From: Candidatus Gastranaerophilales bacterium
GTDB taxonomy: Bacteria; Cyanobacteriota; Vampirovibrionia; Gastranaerophilales; Gastranaerophilaceae
Direction of reading: 5' to 3'
Assembly (NCBI GenBank): GCA_905235825.1
Contig: CAJONH010000291.1
Span: 1-23,447 of the forward strand
Length of the DNA: 23,447 bases
Under the pieces are notes generated by a model. The model did no database searches. It had not been told where the DNA came from and saw nothing but the letters and a program-made list of their open reading frames with translations. Shown here piece by piece: positions 1 through 7,764 of the stretch. The position numbers were made by a program, and so were the translations under genes. Positions within the stretch are counted from its first letter, which is position 1. Each line of letters begins with the position of its first letter.

Positions 1-3
1 ACG

Positions 4-102
4 AAATACGAATAAAGGACAAAAAAAGAAATAAATCCGAAAATACGAATAAAGGATAAACGCAGGTAACGGAAAAGAAAACCCGAATGAAATACGAATA
101 AA
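4..102. repeat. three short direct repeats (AAATACGAATAAA core)
   Basis: A 16-base unit AAATACGAATAAAGGA occurs at 4-19 and again at 41-56. A shortened copy, AAATACGAATAAA, occurs at 90-102. The spacings are 37 and 49 bases, so this is not a regular array. The stretch is strongly purine-rich on the + strand and has no convincing gene; the longest open frame here stops near base 59. It could be the tail of a repeat region or of a decayed gene lying left of the window. Confidence 0.55.
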
Positions 103-134
103 TCAAAGTATTAATTAAAAAAATTTATTGTCAT

Positions 135-175
135 TGCAAAAAGAAATAAGTTCGTTCGACTTATTTCTTTTTGCA
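135..175. terminator. perfect 17-bp hairpin, probable terminator
   Basis: The left arm at 135-151 (TGCAAAAAGAAATAAGT) is exactly complementary to the right arm at 159-175, with a 7-base loop TCGTTCG. Each arm carries an A or T run, so the structure could end transcription in either direction, although there is no long T run after the stem. It lies between whatever precedes the window and the glycosyltransferase gene starting at 209. Confidence 0.6.
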
Positions 176-208
176 TAAAAATTATTTGATGTAAAATATA
201 TTTTGGAT

Positions 209-1318
209 ATGAAAAAGATTGCGATAATTACAACAGGGTTATCAAAAGTATTGGGCAGCGAAAAATGCGGCGGTGGTGAAGTATTGCTTAAAAATCTTAT
301 TTTTGAGCTTATGAATATGCCCGATATCAGCCTTTACGTTTATTCTCCCGCTTCAAATGTACTTAGTGAAGATATAAAAAATAATTATCCCAAAATTCAT
401 TTTGAAAATTATAATAATTCACCTTTTTCATTTTCTTATATTGATGAACTTAAAGAAAAATTTAAAAAAGAAAATTTTGATAAAATTATAAATTATAATA
501 TGGTTTTACCTTATAAAACTACAATGCTTCAGAGCCATTCCTACCTTCATAAATTAAATAAAGCATTTATATTATTCCGCCCCTTAAAAAAATATTTAAT
601 AAGACATAAAATAACAATCCAAAAACGTGCATTTGAAAGAGCTTCCACAGATACTGATTATATTGCCGTTTCAGATGCTATAAAGCAGGATTACAGCAAA
701 AATTTTAATATCCCTTCCGAAAAAATAAAAGTTATTCATCCGGGAGTATCTGTTTCAAGTATAAAAGAAATTAGTAAAAGAGATGATATTACATTTGGAA
801 TTGTAGCTAATTCTTCAATTAATAAAGGGGGGCATTATCTTTTAACGGCACTCGGAATATTAAATTTTCTCAGACGTAATTTTAATTTATTAATTATTGC
901 TCCAAAATTTAAAAAAGATATATTGATGCAAATTATAATTTCAATTTTTAATTTGAGTAAAAAAACAGAAGCACTTCCTTTTCAAAATAATATGAATAAA
1001 TTTTACGAAAAAATCGATGTTCTTGTACTTCCTTCTTTAAATGAAGCATTCGGACTTGTTGTTCTGGAAGCCATGGAAAAGGCAAAGCCCTGTATAGTTT
1101 CATCTACGGCGGGAAGTGCGGAAATCATCAATAATAAAAACGGGGTTGTTTTTAATCGCAAGTCTTTTTTAGATTTTATAAAAAAACTTGATAATATAAT
1201 TAGTTTATATAATAAAAATTTTGACAATTATAAAAAAATGTCTGATGAAGCAAGAAAAACGGCAGAACATTTCAGCTGGCATAAATTTACTGAAAAGGTA
1301 ATTGAAACAAATGACTAA
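209..1318 (+). CDS. glycosyltransferase family 4 (GT-B fold)
   Basis: This is a 369-residue protein when started at ATG 209; an in-frame TTG at 203 would add only two residues. It should transfer a sugar from a nucleotide-sugar donor to a lipid- or glycan-linked acceptor at the inner face of the membrane. The C-terminal half shows GT4 hallmarks: VIHPGV near residue 175 and the donor-binding EAFGLVVLEAM segment at about 279-289, with the paired glutamates of the E-x7-E motif. The N-terminal half begins with a Rossmann-like strand (MKKIAIITTG) followed by a Gly-rich loop (CGGGE). No signal peptide or membrane span is seen. Its last 8 bases overlap comEC, so the two are probably co-transcribed although functionally unrelated. 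Acceptor and donor cannot be told from sequence; an LPS or capsule role is a guess. Confidence 0.85.
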   Translation: MKKIAIITTGLSKVLGSEKCGGGEVLLKNLIFELMNMPDISLYVYSPASNVLSEDIKNNYPKIHFENYNNSPFSFSYIDELKEKFKKENFDKIINYNMVLPYKTTMLQSHSYLHKLNKAFILFRPLKKYLIRHKITIQKRAFERASTDTDYIAVSDAIKQDYSKNFNIPSEKIKVIHPGVSVSSIKEISKRDDITFGIVANSSINKGGHYLLTALGILNFLRRNFNLLIIAPKFKKDILMQIIISIFNLSKKTEALPFQNNMNKFYEKIDVLVLPSLNEAFGLVVLEAMEKAKPCIVSSTAGSAEIINNKNGVVFNRKSFLDFIKKLDNIISLYNKNFDNYKKMSDEARKTAEHFSWHKFTEKVIETND

Positions 1319-3683
1319 ACAGGCATCTGTCATAATTTTCACTTGTCTTTATATATTGGGAATTATTGCATTTTTATCAAATTATCTTTTGTTTTTCAAT
1401 ATTTTTGTCATATTTATCGGTGTTTATTTGTTATTTTTTTATAAAGTAATAAATTCAAAATACATTTTTATCTTTCTGCTTGCATTTATACTCGGCATTT
1501 TTAATACTGCTAAAAATATAAATTATGATAATAAACTTGTTCCTTATGCTGATACAGATATTAATGCTGTTGCAAAAGTAATTACAATTCCGACAAATAA
1601 TATTAAAGACAGAACAAAATTTTATGCCGTAATACAAAATGCGAAACGAGGCGGAAAAGAATTAAATGCAGACGGTATAAAAACACTTATTACCATAAAT
1701 GATTTAAATGAAAAAATTTCAAATATAAAAATAGGGGATACTATTGAAATTCAAGGCAGATTAAAAATTCCTCAAGTTTCTCAAAATCCTTCGCAGTTTG
1801 ATTTTGCGAAATATCTTCAATATAAAAAGACTTTTTCTCTTATTTATGCCGAGGATAAATGGCATATAATATCACGAGCCGATAATTTCACGGGAAAAAT
1901 TTTAAGTTGTTTAAATGATACAAGGGAAAAAATACTTAAAATTCATGCTCAAAATATAAAATCACCTATGCTTGAAATTTTAGGCGGGATAATTTTCGGA
2001 GATGATGCGGTTAATCCCGATGAAGAAATAAAAACATCATTTATAAATTCAGGCATTTTTCATATTTTAGCAGCATCGGGAATGAATGTTACATTAATTT
2101 TCGGTATTTGGTATTTTTTTGCAGTAAGGTTAAAATTAAATTACCGATTTTCGATTATAACTGGTATTTTGCTGATTCTGTTTTATACTTTTATGACAGG
2201 CTTTGGACCTCCCATTATTAGAGCTGCATTAATGCTGACACTAATTTTAATCGGTAAACTTATAGACAGAAAAACCGTTACAATGTCATTATTATTTGCT
2301 GTAGCATTTTTAATGCTGTTGTTTAACCCTTTAATGCTCTTTGATGTCGGATTTCAATTATCATTTACGGTAACTTTTGCTCTTATTTTAACGGCACCGT
2401 TAATTGAGTTTAATTTTAAATATAAATGGATTAACAATATAACGGGTGCTTGTTTAATTCCAGTAATTGCACAAATATATGCAGCTCCATTGCAGTTGTT
2501 TTATTTTAATACATTTACTCTTTATTCGATTTTTGCGAATATTGCCATAATTCCTGTTTTAAGCATTGTATCTTTTGCGGGTTTTATAAGTTCTATAATT
2601 GCAATAATTCCTTCAATAGCAGAAAAAGTTTGTTTCTTTTCCGATTTAATATTAAATCCTTTATTGATTTATATTGTAAAAACAGCAGACTTCTTTGCCA
2701 ATTTACCAAATTCAATTTTATTCGTAGAAAAACCTTTATTGGTACAGCTTCTTATTTATTATCTTCTTGTGATAGGTATAACATGTGTAATTCGCTATAA
2801 GGTAATAAATAAAAAAGTTTTTGCTATATTTTATTTAACCGCACTAATATTCGTACTGACTTTTATTAAAATCCCCGATAAAAATCCCGAAATAATATAT
2901 TTCAGCGTAGGAAATGCAGACTCTTTTCTTGTAAAAACACCTGAAAATAATTATTTTATGATTGATACAGCAAAAAGCGGATATAAAGGTTCACCTGCCG
3001 CTGCTAAAAATATAATGATAAAATATATGAGAGATAAAGGTATAAAAAGTTTATCGGCAATTATTTTGAGTCATTTTGATGCAGACCACGCAGGCGGAAC
3101 GGTTGATGTTTTAAAGGATATTAATGTCAAAAAATTGTATATAACAGATGTTTATGAAGATACAATAATTTCGGAAAACATTCAAAATTATGTTAAAGAT
3201 AACAAAATTGATGAAGAAGTTATAACTGATGAAAAAGAAATATACAATAAAAGCGGATTTTATATTACCCTTTTAAAACCAAAAGGTGAATTTATAAAAA
3301 ATGAAAATCAAAAATCATTGGTTGTACATATTGGTTATAACAGACAAAATTTTTTATTTATGGGTGATGGTGATATTAATTCCTATAATGCACTGCCTGA
3401 AAAATATAAAAAGAATATAACCGTTATAAAATCAGGACATCACGGTGCAAAATATACGGTAAATAAAGATATGACAAATAATTCTCAAATATTTATTTTA
3501 TCAACGGGGCATAATGCATATAATCATCCTCATCCTGAAACTATCGGAATAATAACCGAAAATAACAGGAATTATTTAAGAACTGACAGACATAATGCTA
3601 TCCGTGCAATAATAAAAAAGAACAGGATACTAATTCAGCAATATTCGCCAAAATACAGAAAATTTGAAAAGGTTAATATATAA
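1311..3683 (+). CDS. comEC: ComEC/Rec2 DNA-uptake channel protein
   Basis: ComEC forms the inner-membrane channel that brings single-stranded DNA into the cytoplasm during natural transformation. From ATG 1311 it has 790 residues, a normal full length. The order is: N-terminal hydrophobic helices plus the soluble DUF4131-type region (about 1-200); the competence domain, opening with FGDDAVNPDEE and ILAASGMNV (about 228-260) and followed by many membrane helices to about 520; and a metallo-beta-lactamase-like domain (about 525-790) with the metal motif HFDADHAGG starting at His588 and a later GHHGAK. An in-frame TTG at 1302 is a less likely start, because the AAAAGG at 1293-1298 is only 3 bases from it. 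The gene overlaps the preceding glycosyltransferase by 8 bases. No other competence gene is in the window, so function depends on genes elsewhere. Confidence 0.93.
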   Translation: MTKQASVIIFTCLYILGIIAFLSNYLLFFNIFVIFIGVYLLFFYKVINSKYIFIFLLAFILGIFNTAKNINYDNKLVPYADTDINAVAKVITIPTNNIKDRTKFYAVIQNAKRGGKELNADGIKTLITINDLNEKISNIKIGDTIEIQGRLKIPQVSQNPSQFDFAKYLQYKKTFSLIYAEDKWHIISRADNFTGKILSCLNDTREKILKIHAQNIKSPMLEILGGIIFGDDAVNPDEEIKTSFINSGIFHILAASGMNVTLIFGIWYFFAVRLKLNYRFSIITGILLILFYTFMTGFGPPIIRAALMLTLILIGKLIDRKTVTMSLLFAVAFLMLLFNPLMLFDVGFQLSFTVTFALILTAPLIEFNFKYKWINNITGACLIPVIAQIYAAPLQLFYFNTFTLYSIFANIAIIPVLSIVSFAGFISSIIAIIPSIAEKVCFFSDLILNPLLIYIVKTADFFANLPNSILFVEKPLLVQLLIYYLLVIGITCVIRYKVINKKVFAIFYLTALIFVLTFIKIPDKNPEIIYFSVGNADSFLVKTPENNYFMIDTAKSGYKGSPAAAKNIMIKYMRDKGIKSLSAIILSHFDADHAGGTVDVLKDINVKKLYITDVYEDTIISENIQNYVKDNKIDEEVITDEKEIYNKSGFYITLLKPKGEFIKNENQKSLVVHIGYNRQNFLFMGDGDINSYNALPEKYKKNITVIKSGHHGAKYTVNKDMTNNSQIFILSTGHNAYNHPHPETIGIITENNRNYLRTDRHNAIRAIIKKNRILIQQYSPKYRKFEKVNI

Positions 3684-3687
3684 CAGT

Positions 3688-3730
3688 AAAAAGCAATCTA
3701 CAGTTGTTTTATAATCGAAGATTGCTTTTT
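3688..3730. terminator. bidirectional terminator between comEC and flhA
   Basis: AAAAAGCAATCT at 3688-3699 pairs perfectly with AGATTGCTTTTT at 3719-3730 around a 19-base loop. The T run following the stem on either strand suits both converging transcripts. It lies in the 55-base gap between the stop of comEC and the stop of the flhA-type gene. Confidence 0.75.
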
Positions 3731-3738
3731 ATTTTTTA

Positions 3739-5826
3739 TTAATATCTCATATTAGCACCAATAGTATCAACAGCCTCTACTCTTATATCGGTTATAAGTT
3801 CCGAGTATGAAATAACAACAATCGTAGGAATGTGTCTTTCAAGCAGTTGATAAAGAGGAAGTCTTATTCTTGGCGAACAAAGAATTACGGGCTGTATATT
3901 TATACTTTGGTGAGCTCTTATTAAAGTTGATGCGGCAGATTCTATCAATTCCTGAACCTGCATAGGATTTAAAAGGAACATTGTACCCAGTTCGGTTCTC
4001 TGGCAGCTTTCATCCAAAGTTCTTTCCCATTCGGGTGAAAGAGTTAATGCGTATAATATCTTATCTCTTGTACTGTTAGCAAGACAAATTTGTCTGCCCA
4101 GTGCGGCTCTTAAACGTTCGGATAAAATATCCGGTTCTTTTGAAAATCTTGCATAGTCGCATAATCTTTCAAATATAAAGATAATATCTTTTATTGAAAC
4201 TTTTTCTCTTATTAAGTTTACAAATATCTTTCTTAAATCACTGGTTGAAATAATTGCGGGAACAAGGTCGTTAACCAATGTCGGGTCTTGGCTCTTAACA
4301 AGTTCCATAAGTTTAAGTACATCAGTTTTTGTCATTACTTCATCAACATATTTTCTTACACAGTCTTGAAGGTGCGTAATAATAACATCAACTGAATCAA
4401 CTGAAGTTACATCCGAATATTGCTTTAATACTTCGGTATCCATCCAGTATGCCTGAGTTTGATACGTAGGATCGATACCAATAATAGCATCCTGCGGAAC
4501 TTCACGTCCCGTTGCATCCCACTGGTCAGCTATAACCATACTTTTTTTAGGGTAAACGGTACCTATTGCAACCGTATTACCACGAACTGAAATCATATAT
4601 TCATTTGCACCTATTGCAGATGAATCCATAATTCTTATGTTAGGAATAATATAACCCAGTTCATCAGTTACTCTTTGTCTTAATGCCGCAATTTTAGGTA
4701 GCAATAAACCTTCTTGATCAGGGTCAGCAATTACCAGCAAGCCGGAACCAACCTGCAATTGAAGAACATCTACACCCAATCTTTCATACATTCTGTTCGG
4801 GTTTGTCAAATCACTCATACTTCTTTTAACCGCATCCAATTGTCCCAATTGAGCCTGTACATCTTTATTAACGGATACTATCAAATATGCGGCAGCAATT
4901 ATAATTGCATATACAAGGAATGTATACCATGGAAGTCCCGTAATAAAACCGGTAGCAGCAATAAACAAAAGGAATATTACCGTAAAAATTAAGCTGGCGG
5001 ATTTTCCCAAAATCTGTCCGACCATATCGCCGCCAAGTGAACCTCCTACAGCTGTAGAACGTGTCATAATAATACCGGCGGCTATGGACATTAGAAGTGA
5101 AGGTAATTGAGAGGATAAACCGTCGCCGATAGTTAATATCGTATATTTTTGAACAGCCTCGGCAGGACTTAATCCGTTCATAAGAACACCGATTACCAAA
5201 CCGCCTACAATATTGATAATTGTAATGATGATACCTGCCATGGTATCACCTTTAACAAATTTCATAGCACCATCCATAGAACCGTATAAACTGGATTCTC
5301 TGGTTAAATCTTCTCTCCTTTTTACCGCTTCTTCCGGTGATATTAACCCTGCATTGAAATCGGCATCTATAGTCATTTGTTTACCGGGCATAGCATCAAG
5401 AGCAAACCTTGCGGATACTTCGGCAATACGTTCGGAACCTTTTGTAATAACCATAAACTGTACTAAGGTAATAATTACGAATATGATAAATCCTACAATC
5501 ATATTACCGCCGGTAACGAATGTTCCGAATGCCTGAACAACCTCACCCGCTTCACCTTTTGCCAAAATCAATCTTGTTGAACCGATTGAAAGCACCAATC
5601 GAAACATTGTTCCCAAAAGAATAATAGAAGGAAATGAAGCCAATTCCAGCGGTTTCTGTATATAAAGTGCTATCATCAAGAGCATAATACCAAGCGTGAT
5701 ATTAAAACTTATTGCGAAGTTAACCATCCAAGCAGGAAGTTCGCATATCAAAATAACAATCAGCAATATTACAAATAATGCTAATCCTATTTCACTTACC
5801 ATCGATGTTTCGCCGCTTGCTGCCAT
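3739..5826 (-). CDS. flhA: FlhA/SctV family type III export gate protein
   Basis: This 695-residue protein is the large export-gate subunit of a flagellar or injectisome type III secretion system. About eight membrane helices occupy residues 10-320, followed by a cytosolic domain (about 345-695) that in the family forms the nonamer ring receiving substrates. The FHIPEP signature is clear: RIAEVSARFALD, then MPGKQMTIDAD at about 146-156, then DGAMKFVKGD. Arg133 and Asp194 align with Salmonella FlhA Arg147 and Asp208; Asp208 is known to be needed for proton-driven export. The wording GAMKFVKGD and AAGIIMTR is closer to injectisome SctV, while gene context (FliF and FliH types) is flagellar, so the subtype is uncertain. 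It is last in the operon; its ATG directly abuts the fliH stop, and a GGAGG lies 11 bases upstream inside fliH. Confidence 0.93.
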   Translation of the reverse strand: MAASGETSMVSEIGLALFVILLIVILICELPAWMVNFAISFNITLGIMLLMIALYIQKPLELASFPSIILLGTMFRLVLSIGSTRLILAKGEAGEVVQAFGTFVTGGNMIVGFIIFVIITLVQFMVITKGSERIAEVSARFALDAMPGKQMTIDADFNAGLISPEEAVKRREDLTRESSLYGSMDGAMKFVKGDTMAGIIITIINIVGGLVIGVLMNGLSPAEAVQKYTILTIGDGLSSQLPSLLMSIAAGIIMTRSTAVGGSLGGDMVGQILGKSASLIFTVIFLLFIAATGFITGLPWYTFLVYAIIIAAAYLIVSVNKDVQAQLGQLDAVKRSMSDLTNPNRMYERLGVDVLQLQVGSGLLVIADPDQEGLLLPKIAALRQRVTDELGYIIPNIRIMDSSAIGANEYMISVRGNTVAIGTVYPKKSMVIADQWDATGREVPQDAIIGIDPTYQTQAYWMDTEVLKQYSDVTSVDSVDVIITHLQDCVRKYVDEVMTKTDVLKLMELVKSQDPTLVNDLVPAIISTSDLRKIFVNLIREKVSIKDIIFIFERLCDYARFSKEPDILSERLRAALGRQICLANSTRDKILYALTLSPEWERTLDESCQRTELGTMFLLNPMQVQELIESAASTLIRAHQSINIQPVILCSPRIRLPLYQLLERHIPTIVVISYSELITDIRVEAVDTIGANMRY

Positions 5827-6747
5827 TTATTGGTTTGCCTCCGGTGGATTTTCCTGCTGTTCTTCCTGTTGTGCTTCAGGTTCAGGCTCGGTTTTCTTCA
5901 GTGCCTGTTCCATTATTGCTATCTGTGTATTAATTGTAGCATCAATAATTCCGTTTGAGGTTTCAAGTATAACTCCTCCGTCTTCAATTGAATTATCGGG
6001 TATTACGGAGATTTTTGCTTCAAACCCCTGTCCCGAAAAAATTTCGGTTGTTTTATCCTTTACAATTTCAACATCTTTCGGAGATACTTTCAATATAATT
6101 TTATTTTCGGTTTTATTAATATCATCAAGTAATCCTTTAATCATGGATATAATGTATTCTTTATTTTCGTCAACTTCTTTATTTATTATTTTTTTTGCTA
6201 TTTCCATTGCTATTTCAAGAATACATCCCGATACTTTGTTATAAACTTCTTCTTTACAATTAAAAAAGCCGGAAAGTTTATCTTTTATATCTTTTAAATC
6301 AGCTTGTGCCTTTTTCAGTCCGTCGTTATATCCTTCTTTTTTTGCTACTTCTCTTATTGATATTGCATCCTGCTGTGCTCTTGTTACAATATTTCTATCC
6401 TGACTTCTTCTGTATCCTCTGCGTCTTGTTCCCTCACGCCTTTCTTCTCTTTGCTCGAATTGAATATTTTGCAGGGATAAATCCAAATCCTGTATATTTC
6501 TTTGATGTATTTCTTCTTCTTCCTGAGATATTTGAGAATCTTCATCTTCAATTCCGTTTACACTGTCACCCGATAAATTGGCTTGTCCTTCTCCAAATTC
6601 TTCTTCTCCGTATTCATCTTGATGTTCATCTTCCGTATCCGAATTTTCATAAGTCTGCATAACATCATCAATGACCGAAAGTGTATCTTCTTCGGGAGCT
6701 TCATCAATTACTCTTTTTATTTTTGAATATTTTTTCTTAATTATCAT
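5827..6747 (-). CDS. fliH: FliH/SctL-like export ATPase stator protein
   Basis: FliH proteins bind the export ATPase (FliI) and link it to the switch ring. The C-terminal half fits: the KKEGYNDGLKKAQ segment (136-148) resembles the FliH EGxxxG entry into the stalk helix, followed by a V-ATPase subunit-E-like domain (about 165-285) ending in GGVILETSNGIIDATINTQ, matching the family's GG-x-E-x-x-x-G-x-I-D-A pattern. The first 120 residues are unusual: a basic start (MIIKKKYSKIKR), a long Glu/Asp/Gln-rich stretch (about 18-105), then an Arg-rich patch (101-118). The tail (about 285-306) is Glu/Gln/Pro-rich. At 306 residues it is longer than the usual 220-240. Its start overlaps the upstream gene by 11 bases with no ribosome-binding site, pointing to coupled translation. 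FliI, its expected partner, is not in the window. Confidence 0.82.
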   Translation of the reverse strand: MIIKKKYSKIKRVIDEAPEEDTLSVIDDVMQTYENSDTEDEHQDEYGEEEFGEGQANLSGDSVNGIEDEDSQISQEEEEIHQRNIQDLDLSLQNIQFEQREERREGTRRRGYRRSQDRNIVTRAQQDAISIREVAKKEGYNDGLKKAQADLKDIKDKLSGFFNCKEEVYNKVSGCILEIAMEIAKKIINKEVDENKEYIISMIKGLLDDINKTENKIILKVSPKDVEIVKDKTTEIFSGQGFEAKISVIPDNSIEDGGVILETSNGIIDATINTQIAIMEQALKKTEPEPEAQQEEQQENPPEANQ

Positions 6748-7744
6748 TTATTTTATTTTCTATTGATTTTGCTACTGAACTTAGAACTAAAGGTGCAAAA
6801 ACTTCTGTTGCGGGGAAATTATTATCAAGAATAAAATCTCTTACATTTTCCCGTTCTTTTAATGATATTTTATTTAAAACAGAAGGAGAAGTATTTTTTA
6901 TCACTTTATAATATCTTTTTAAGATATTTTGAATACTTGATGTATCGGGCGGCGGAATAATTTTTTTTATTTCTTCCAATGCTTTTAACATTAATGCAGG
7001 TTCTATCTTGCTTTCCAAATCACTCATTTTCATAAAATTAAATATATTCTTCGAATCTTCCTCTCCGAATGCACTTAAAAGTTCCCTAGCCTGATCTTCG
7101 TCCAAACGTCGTAAAACAATAGCTAATGCGGCAAATTTAAGAGTTTTTTCATCAGCGGGGTTTGTTGTTTGTGCCGGTTGAGCCTGCTGTGCTTGTGCCT
7201 GAGCTTGTGCAGCTTCTTCAGCTTCTCTTGTATTTTGAACCATATCATTTAAATTTGACCGATTTGCTGCTTCAGTTCCCTGTTCGGGGGTTAATATACC
7301 TCTTTGAACCAGTTTTTGCAATTCTTCATTATATACCTGAGTAACCTTTGTTTCTATTAAGGAAATCAACTGTTCCTGCGGCATATTTTTAATTATTGCA
7401 AGTTTTGCCGTATTAAAAATATTTGCGGCAATAATTTGAAGAATAGCCTCACGATTATCCGGCGGAATTTTACTGTTAATCAAATCAATAGATTTATGAA
7501 AAGTCCATTCACCTATGAATTGAGTTATTAAACTTGCCTGCTGTGCATCCAAATGTATTTGAGGGTCATTACTTAATGCTTCCCCTGACATCAGACAAAA
7601 TCTTTTAATTGTATCAATAATTCCATGTTTATCGGCATCAGTAAGAGTACTTGGAGCAGCACCCGACTGCTGCTGCAATATTTGCATAGCCTGAGATGCT
7701 AAGTCAGTTGCAAATGCATTATAATCAAATCCCTCTATAGGCAT
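6737..7744 (-). CDS. FliG-like protein with atypical N-terminus
   Basis: This 335-residue soluble, helical protein lies between fliF and fliH, exactly where fliG sits in many flagellar operons. Only one segment looks like FliG: residues 201-262, with ALAIVLRRLDEDQARELLSA and spacing like the FliG middle (ARM-type) domain that in flagella contacts FliM. Residues 1-165 form a helical region I do not recognise. An Ala/Gln-rich linker follows (about 172-196). The final 70 residues contain SIQNIL, faintly like the start of the FliG torque domain, but the charged torque-helix residues cannot be identified. It may be a switch or sorting-platform protein adapted to a non-rotating export machine. The FliG assignment rests on one weak domain match plus position. 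The upstream GGAA is only a weak ribosome-binding site. The stop overlaps fliH by 11 bases. Confidence 0.5.
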   Translation of the reverse strand: MPIEGFDYNAFATDLASQAMQILQQQSGAAPSTLTDADKHGIIDTIKRFCLMSGEALSNDPQIHLDAQQASLITQFIGEWTFHKSIDLINSKIPPDNREAILQIIAANIFNTAKLAIIKNMPQEQLISLIETKVTQVYNEELQKLVQRGILTPEQGTEAANRSNLNDMVQNTREAEEAAQAQAQAQQAQPAQTTNPADEKTLKFAALAIVLRRLDEDQARELLSAFGEEDSKNIFNFMKMSDLESKIEPALMLKALEEIKKIIPPPDTSSIQNILKRYYKVIKNTSPSVLNKISLKERENVRDFILDNNFPATEVFAPLVLSSVAKSIENKINDN

Positions 7745-7764
7745 TGTTTATTCCGTTCCCCTTA

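Noticed and set aside
4..102. CRISPR array from the repeated AAATACGAATAAAGGA units
   Set aside because: The repeats are too short (13-16 bases), spacing is uneven, the third copy is partial, and there are no cas genes.
5696..6244. 182-codon plus-strand frame across the flhA-fliH junction
   Set aside because: It is antisense to two motif-rich genes, and its Ser/Ile-rich composition is what antisense of such genes gives.
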